NCBI GenBank assembly: GCA_031256975.1
Contig: JAIRPN010000015.1
Coordinates: 259,279-323,278, forward strand
Reading direction: 5' to 3'
Source: Verrucomicrobiales bacterium
GTDB taxonomy: Bacteria; Verrucomicrobiota; Verrucomicrobiia; Methylacidiphilales; JAAUTS01
Length of the DNA stretch: 64,000 bases
Shown: piece by piece, positions 63,579 through 64,000 of the stretch
How positions within the stretch are numbered: position 1 is the first letter of the stretch
How the letters are laid out: each line of letters opens with the position of its first letter
Notes under the pieces: generated by a model
Databases searched by the model: none
Told to the model about the DNA's origin: nothing
Seen by the model: the letters and a program-made list of their open reading frames with translations, nothing else
Made by a program: the position numbers and the translations under genes

Positions 63579-64000
63579 ATGGCAAAAATTCATTTTTTAA
63601 ATGTAGGGCACGGTGATTGCACGATCATTGAGCATAATAACGGCAATTTGACTATGATTGACATCAATAATGGTTCGGAACTCGAAGAAGAAGATGTCAA
63701 ACCAATCCTTGAGAGTTTAGCAAGTAACGGTTCAAATTATCGTGCTCAAGTAATGGCCGGCCAAAATAAATGGAAATCATGGCAAACTCTTTTAAGTGAA
63801 GCTGGTTATAACATTGAACTGACAAACCCCATTGAATTTCTTAAAAGTACCTATCCGAATCGCTCGATTTTTCGCTACGTTCAAACCCACCCAGATTTTG
63901 ATCATATGCGTGGACTGGCTGTGCTTGAGGCGGCTGGAATTGAAATCCTGAATTTCTGGGACACAGAACACTCGCGAAAATGGGATGACCAAAAAGATAA
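63579..64000 (+). CDS. Metallo-beta-lactamase-fold hydrolase 2 (3'-truncated)
   Basis: The gene starts at ATG 63579, 60 bp after the E2-E1-JAB stop, and the frame is open to the window end (140 codons seen). It begins MAKIHFLNVGHGDCTIIEHNNGNLTMIDINNG and has the metal motif THPDFDHMRG (H104, D106, D108, H109). It differs from the first MBL protein, with only the fold in common. It probably belongs to the same operon. Confidence 0.85.
   Translation, partial: MAKIHFLNVGHGDCTIIEHNNGNLTMIDINNGSELEEEDVKPILESLASNGSNYRAQVMAGQNKWKSWQTLLSEAGYNIELTNPIEFLKSTYPNRSIFRYVQTHPDFDHMRGLAVLEAAGIEILNFWDTEHSRKWDDQKD

Larger units (their letters stand above)
51373..64000. other. AT-rich accessory (defence) island
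   Basis: From about 51.4 kb the base composition, codon use and gene types change together. The coding DNA is AT-rich, intergenic gaps are longer, and the TTAGCG motif falls from about one per 0.4 kb to two in 12.6 kb. The contents are NYN, RT, PRTase, RES, XRE, ImmA/IrrE and E1/JAB proteins, typical of defence islands. No integrase, transposase or tRNA marks the left end. The right end is outside the window. Confidence 0.8.

Noticed and set aside
51373..64000. Integrase, tRNA attachment site or CRISPR array for the island
   Set aside because: None seen: no tyrosine recombinase or transposase motifs, no tRNA-like fold and no regular spacer repeats.

Overview
The window looks like a chromosomal segment of a Gram-negative bacterium, probably Verrucomicrobiota or a close PVC relative. 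This is inferred from gene content and style, not from a marker gene: there is no rRNA, no tRNA and no ribosomal protein. Supporting points are a complete seven-gene BatA-E aerotolerance operon with MoxR, DUF58 and DUF4381; lipoproteins and outer-membrane-type proteins; a MurA with Asp in place of the catalytic Cys, as in Chlamydia; long intergenic inverted repeats of the 'ctctgcgcctctgcggtga' type common in this part of the tree; and GC-rich coding DNA.

Positions 1-51,400 are housekeeping DNA. In order: the end of a sensor kinase; an AT-rich inserted erythromycin-esterase-like gene; a small lipoprotein, an ABM monooxygenase and a truncated globin; the Bat operon (minus strand, 11.5 to 3.1 kb); flavodoxin, SPOR lipoprotein and HisI; DUF481 outer-membrane protein; CysS, TPR protein and Dtd; an ankyrin/L,D-transpeptidase lipoprotein; the phosphatidylethanolamine pair Psd-PssA; a rhomboid-like protein and a second L,D-transpeptidase; a sodium-solute symporter and MazG; DUF4870/TM2 membrane proteins; MurA; a YhaM-like HD nuclease; an ABC exporter with DUF420; a GH5 hydrolase; cytochrome bd (CydAB); an S41 protease; rhodanese-SufS-SufU; a DUF4139 protein; transketolase; ABC-F; RecF; DedA; two amino-acid permeases; a BON protein; and an oxidoreductase.

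Through this part runs a short dispersed motif with core TTAGCG. My hand count is about 120 copies in 50 kb. It lies inside genes in both orientations and is paired as inverted repeats that form terminators, much as DNA-uptake sequences do in Neisseria and Haemophilus.

From about 51.4 kb to the end the DNA becomes AT-rich, the motif nearly vanishes (two copies in 12.6 kb), and the genes are defence-type. They are a NYN nuclease, an ankyrin-like gene split by a stop codon, an HTH/coiled-coil protein, a RES-domain-like protein, a retron (reverse transcriptase, candidate msr-msd RNA, and a phosphoribosyltransferase-winged-helix effector), and, in the opposite direction, an XRE regulator with an ImmA/IrrE protease followed by an MBL hydrolase, a single-chain E2-E1-JAB ubiquitin-type protein and a second MBL hydrolase that runs off the window.

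The island carries two candidate anti-phage systems back to back: a PRTase-type retron reading left and an E2-E1-JAB/double-MBL operon reading right. They share a 336-bp divergent region that holds the decayed remains of another gene.
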